This document shows positions 63,041 to 64,000 of a stretch of 64,000 nt of DNA, piece after piece. The DNA is from Escherichia ruysiae (GTDB taxonomy: Bacteria > Pseudomonadota > Gammaproteobacteria > Enterobacterales > Enterobacteriaceae): assembly GCF_031323975.1 (NCBI RefSeq), contig NZ_JAVIWS010000001.1, positions 558,001 to 622,000 on the forward strand. The letters are read 5' to 3'. Under the pieces are notes generated by a model, which was not told where the DNA came from, searched no databases, and saw only the letters and a program-made list of their open reading frames with translations. Positions within the stretch are counted from its first letter, which is position 1; each line of letters opens with the position of its first letter. The position numbers and the translations under genes are program-made.

Positions 63041-63451
63041 ATGAGCGAAGCACTTAAAATTCTGAACAACATCCGTACTCTTCGTGCGCAAGCAAGAGAA
63101 TGTACACTTGAAACGCTGGAAGAAATGCTGGAAAAATTAGAAGTAGTTGTTAACGAGCGTCGCGAAGAAGAAAGTGCGGCTGCTGCTGAAGTTGAAGAAC
63201 GCACTCGTAAACTGCAACAATATCGTGAAATGCTGATCGCTGACGGTATCGACCCGAACGAACTGCTGAATAGCATGGCTGCTGTTAAATCTGGCACCAA
63301 AGCTAAACGCGCACAGCGTCCAGCTAAATATAGCTACGTTGACGAGAACGGCGAAACCAAAACCTGGACTGGTCAGGGTCGTACTCCGGCTGTAATCAAA
63401 AAAGCAATGGATGAGCAAGGTAAATCCCTCGACGATTTCCTGATCAAGTAA
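63041..63451 (+). CDS. hns: H-NS, nucleoid-associated global silencer
   Basis: 136 residues. N-terminal coiled-coil oligomerisation domain (about 1-83). The C-terminal DNA-binding domain has the AT-hook-like core TWTGQGRTP near 110-118. The open frame ends ...DDFLIK with two successive stops (TAA TAA), where K-12 has one more residue (Gln, CAA): a single C-to-T change makes the protein one residue shorter. H-NS silences AT-rich genes, including the yciGFE group nearby. Its own terminator follows. Confidence 0.98.
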   Translation: MSEALKILNNIRTLRAQARECTLETLEEMLEKLEVVVNERREEESAAAAEVEERTRKLQQYREMLIADGIDPNELLNSMAAVKSGTKAKRAQRPAKYSYVDENGETKTWTGQGRTPAVIKKAMDEQGKSLDDFLIK

Positions 63452-63477
63452 TAATCTTTTTTAGATTACGCTCGCTT

Positions 63478-63505
63478 AAAATCCCGCCATTGGCGGGATT
63501 TTTTA
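63478..63505 (+). terminator. hns terminator
   Basis: AAATCCCGCCA and TGGCGGGATTT pair closely and continue in a run of T, about 26 nt after the hns stop. Confidence 0.88.
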
Positions 63506-63546
63506 TTGTCCGTTTTAAGACTATCCAATAAGAATAAGCTATAAAA

Positions 63547-63574
63547 AAACGGCATTGATAACTCAATGCCGTTT
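63547..63574 (-). terminator. galU terminator
   Basis: AAACGGCATTGA and TCAATGCCGTTT form a perfect 12-bp stem with a 4-nt loop; the minus strand continues TTTTTATAG, 24 nt after the galU stop. Confidence 0.88.
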
Positions 63575-63597
63575 CGTAGAAAACACCGCTATTGGTG

Positions 63598-64000
63598 TTA
63601 CTTCTTAATGCCCATCTCTTCTTCAAGCCAGGCTTTAAATTCAGCACCCAGCGAGTTGTGACGAATACCGTATTCAACGAAAGCCTGCATGTAACCTAAT
63701 TTATTACCGCAGTCATGGCTCTTCCCTTTCATGTGATAGGCTTCAACCGTTTCTTTTTCGATCAGCATATCAATAGCATCGGTAAGTTGAATTTCATCGC
63801 CTGCTCCCGGAGGAGTTTTTGCCAGCAGCGGCCAAATATCGGCGCTAAGTACGTAACGACCAACAATAGCGAGATTAGACGGTGCAACATCTGCTTTCGG
63901 TTTTTCTACTACACCGACCATCGGTACACTTTCACCAGGCGCTAAATCCACACCTTTGCAATCCACAACACCGTATGCAGTCACATCAGCAACAGGCTCA
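63598..64000 (-). CDS. galU: UTP-glucose-1-phosphate uridylyltransferase GalU, C-terminal part only
   Basis: About 134 codons of the 3' end; the gene continues past the right edge. The sequence [17 protein letters not shown] and [17 protein letters not shown], ending EEEMGIKK, is that of GalU, the prokaryotic UDP-glucose pyrophosphorylase of the nucleotidyltransferase (GT-A-like) family. It makes UDP-glucose for LPS core, trehalose and galactose metabolism. The nucleotide-binding N-terminus is not visible. Convergent with hns across two terminators. Confidence 0.97.
   Translation of the reverse strand, partial: EPVADVTAYGVVDCKGVDLAPGESVPMVGVVEKPKADVAPSNLAIVGRYVLSADIWPLLAKTPPGAGDEIQLTDAIDMLIEKETVEAYHMKGKSHDCGNKLGYMQAFVEYGIRHNSLGAEFKAWLEEEMGIKK

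Overview
This window is a chromosomal segment of an enterobacterium of the genus Escherichia. I recognise nearly every gene and the gene order. From puuP to galU it matches the 27-29 minute region of E. coli K-12, read in the direction opposite to the K-12 map. I see no tRNA, rRNA, CRISPR array, prophage or intact insertion sequence. Several proteins (PdeR, YciQ, SapA) differ from the K-12 sequences I remember at more positions than I expect within one close lineage, and H-NS is one residue shorter. This suggests a strain some distance from K-12, or a close Escherichia relative, but that is inference from memory.

Layout, left to right. 1-6.2 kb: the 3' end of puuP, ymjA, and the sapABCDF ABC-transporter operon. 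6.2-7.1 kb: ycjD (DUF559), whose 3' end is echoed by a decayed 119-bp tandem array. 7.1-15.1 kb: fabI, yciW, rnb, pdeR, yciZ, yciT and osmB on the plus strand. 15.2-18.9 kb: yciH, pyrF, lapB, lapA and pgpB on the minus strand, then ribA (+). 19.7-27.1 kb: acnA, three very small membrane-type or unknown proteins (ymiC-like, yciX, ymiA), cysB and topA, all minus. 27.5-34.9 kb: yciN (+), sohB (-), yciK-btuR (+), then rluB, yciQ and yciO-rnm (-). 35.0-41.8 kb: the complete trp regulatory region (promoter/operator, leader peptide, attenuator) and trpEDCBA. 42.1-47.6 kb: yciGFE stress genes, ompW (-), yciCBA, tonB (-), yciI. 47.9-51.3 kb: kch, yciY (-), clsA, yciU. 51.4-58.4 kb: oppFDCBA and ychE on the minus strand. 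58.8-64.0 kb: adhE (+), tdk (-), hns (+) and the 3' part of galU (-).

Functionally this is core-genome housekeeping: tryptophan synthesis, peptide uptake (Opp) and Sap transport, envelope homeostasis (LapAB, PgpB, ClsA, TonB, OmpW, OsmB), nucleic-acid metabolism (RNase II, topoisomerase I, RNase AM, RluB, H-NS), anaerobic or stress metabolism (AdhE, AcnA) and c-di-GMP signalling (PdeR). Nothing here looks like a new multi-gene system. The points most worth a second look are small: the decayed copies of the ycjD 3' end, the cluster of sub-60-residue proteins between cysB and acnA, large dyads in front of ycjD and yciG, a stop-codon variant in hns, and two unassigned short open frames in long leaders (hns and oppA).
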